DNA of 64,000 nt, taken from contig NC_018870.1 in the NCBI RefSeq assembly GCF_000305935.1, positions 2,031,001 through 2,095,000 of the forward strand, in the 5' to 3' direction. How positions within the stretch are numbered: position 1 is the stretch's first letter; the number at the start of each line of letters is the position of its first letter. Positions 63,421 through 64,000 of the stretch are shown piece by piece. The notes beneath the pieces are model-generated. The model ran no database searches. It was not told where the DNA came from and worked only from the letters and a program-made list of their open reading frames with translations. This stretch comes from Thermacetogenium phaeum DSM 12270 (lineage in GTDB: Bacteria > Bacillota > DSM-12270 > Thermacetogeniales > Thermacetogeniaceae). A program made the translations under genes and the position numbers.

Positions 63421-64000
63421 CTACACAGGCCTCTCCCGGAGGGAAGGCCGGAACCGCTTTAAAAGGAGCGTATTTAACGTTACCGATACCGAACTCATGG
63501 CCATAAAAAAGGCTGCCAGTTCGGGGCTGACGATGAGCCCGGTGAAGGGATACAGGACTCCGGCGGCAATGGGAATCCCCAGGGCGTTGTACAGGAAAGC
63601 CCATACCAGGTTCTGCCTGATCTTCCCCATGGTCGCTCTGCCGATTTCGATAGCTCCCACCACATCGCGAAGGTCATCCCTGATCAGGATAATGTCCCCC
63701 GTCTCCTTTGCCACATCGGTTCCGGAGCCGATGGCAATCCCCACGTCCGCCTGGGCCAGGGCCGGAGCATCGTTGATCCCGTCACCCACCATGGCCACCT
63801 TGAGCCCTCTTTCCTGAAGCTTTTTAACTTCTTCGGCCTTGTCCTGGGGCAGCACCTCGGCCAGCACGGTCTTGATCCCAACCTGCCGGGCAATGGCCTC
63901 GGCCGTGCGGCGGTTATCTCCGGTAATCATGGCCACCTGAATGCCCATTTTCTGCAGGCGCTCTACCGCCACCTTTGTGCTTTCCTTGAGAGTGTCGGCC
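63421..64000 (-). CDS. copA: P1B-type copper-transporting ATPase, C-terminal part (cut by window edge)
   Basis: The visible 192 residues cover the end of the P-domain ([53 protein letters not shown]) and the last two helices with [15 protein letters not shown] and the metal-site [17 protein letters not shown]. The MSS triad in the last helix points to Cu(I). The N-terminal domains lie beyond 64000. With csoR it forms a copper-efflux cluster. Confidence 0.9.
   Translation of the reverse strand, partial: ADTLKESTKVAVERLQKMGIQVAMITGDNRRTAEAIARQVGIKTVLAEVLPQDKAEEVKKLQERGLKVAMVGDGINDAPALAQADVGIAIGSGTDVAKETGDIILIRDDLRDVVGAIEIGRATMGKIRQNLVWAFLYNALGIPIAAGVLYPFTGLIVSPELAAFFMAMSSVSVTLNTLLLKRFRPSLRERPV

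Noticed and set aside
1-64000. CRISPR arrays, rRNA and tRNA genes
   Set aside because: I saw no regularly spaced direct repeats and no cloverleaf or rRNA-like sequence; a covariance search could still find a missed tRNA.

Overview
The window looks like a stretch of chromosome from an anaerobic, low-to-mid-GC Gram-positive (Clostridia-type) bacterium. The signs are strong AGGAGG-type ribosome binding sites, frequent GTG and TTG starts, a tungsten aldehyde:ferredoxin oxidoreductase, adenosylcobalamin-dependent glutamate mutase, corrinoid methyltransferases of the MttB superfamily and a large accessory load. A syntrophic or acetogenic betaine/amino-acid user (Thermacetogenium- or Moorella-like) is my inference; nothing in the window proves the species.

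Layout. 0-6 kb is a scarred mobile region: a nucleotidyltransferase remnant, a DDE-transposase IS, a truncated P-loop gene, a stray 67-bp copy of a corrinoid-protein gene, a lipoprotein and an IS110-family element. 5.5-12 kb holds a corrinoid protein, a PocR/AraC regulator, a decayed BCCT transporter and a complete OpuC-type betaine ABC importer. 12.3-14.3 kb is sucrose-phosphate synthase plus sucrose-phosphatase. 14.3-25.2 kb is one ~10.9-kb minus-strand operon: two pyrrolysine-free MttB methyltransferases, a corrinoid protein, glutamate mutase (glmS, mutL/glmL, glmE), methylaspartate ammonia-lyase, an AtuA/DUF4387 pair and a P-loop protein. 25.6-28.1 kb is a proline-racemase-family enzyme and a sodium:solute symporter. 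28.4-45.4 kb holds urocanate hydratase, an aldehyde:ferredoxin oxidoreductase, an EamA exporter, an Fe-S protein, a second OpuC importer, a sigma-54 activator and hutH-hutI-ftcD-fchA. 45.7-55.3 kb is more housekeeping-like: a MacAB-type exporter, a Yip1-like protein, a thioredoxin-reductase-like flavoprotein, DUF1786 and the pabA-pabB-pabC folate cluster. 55.8-64 kb carries an Rrf2 regulator beside a wrecked cysteine desulfurase, a TDT transporter, a PocR histidine kinase cut in two by an IS1634-like element, its response regulator, and a CsoR/copper-ATPase cluster that runs off the right edge.

How it fits together. The genes between 14 and 46 kb form a coherent island: uptake of quaternary amines, demethylation to a corrinoid protein, histidine degradation to glutamate and methyl/formimino-tetrahydrofolate, then glutamate carbon-skeleton rearrangement to methylaspartate and mesaconate. 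By eye I find -24/-12 (sigma-54) promoters in front of hutU, hutH, the mttB operon, the aldehyde oxidoreductase, the OpuC2 binding protein and the sigma-54 activator itself. The island therefore looks like one regulon. The most exciting reading, which is inference, is degradation of an N-methylated histidine such as hercynine, or co-degradation of betaines with histidine. Signs of decay and flux are common: a frameshift at the start of ftcD, an IS inside a sensor kinase, four other gene remnants and a MITE-like repeat in two full copies plus a third end.
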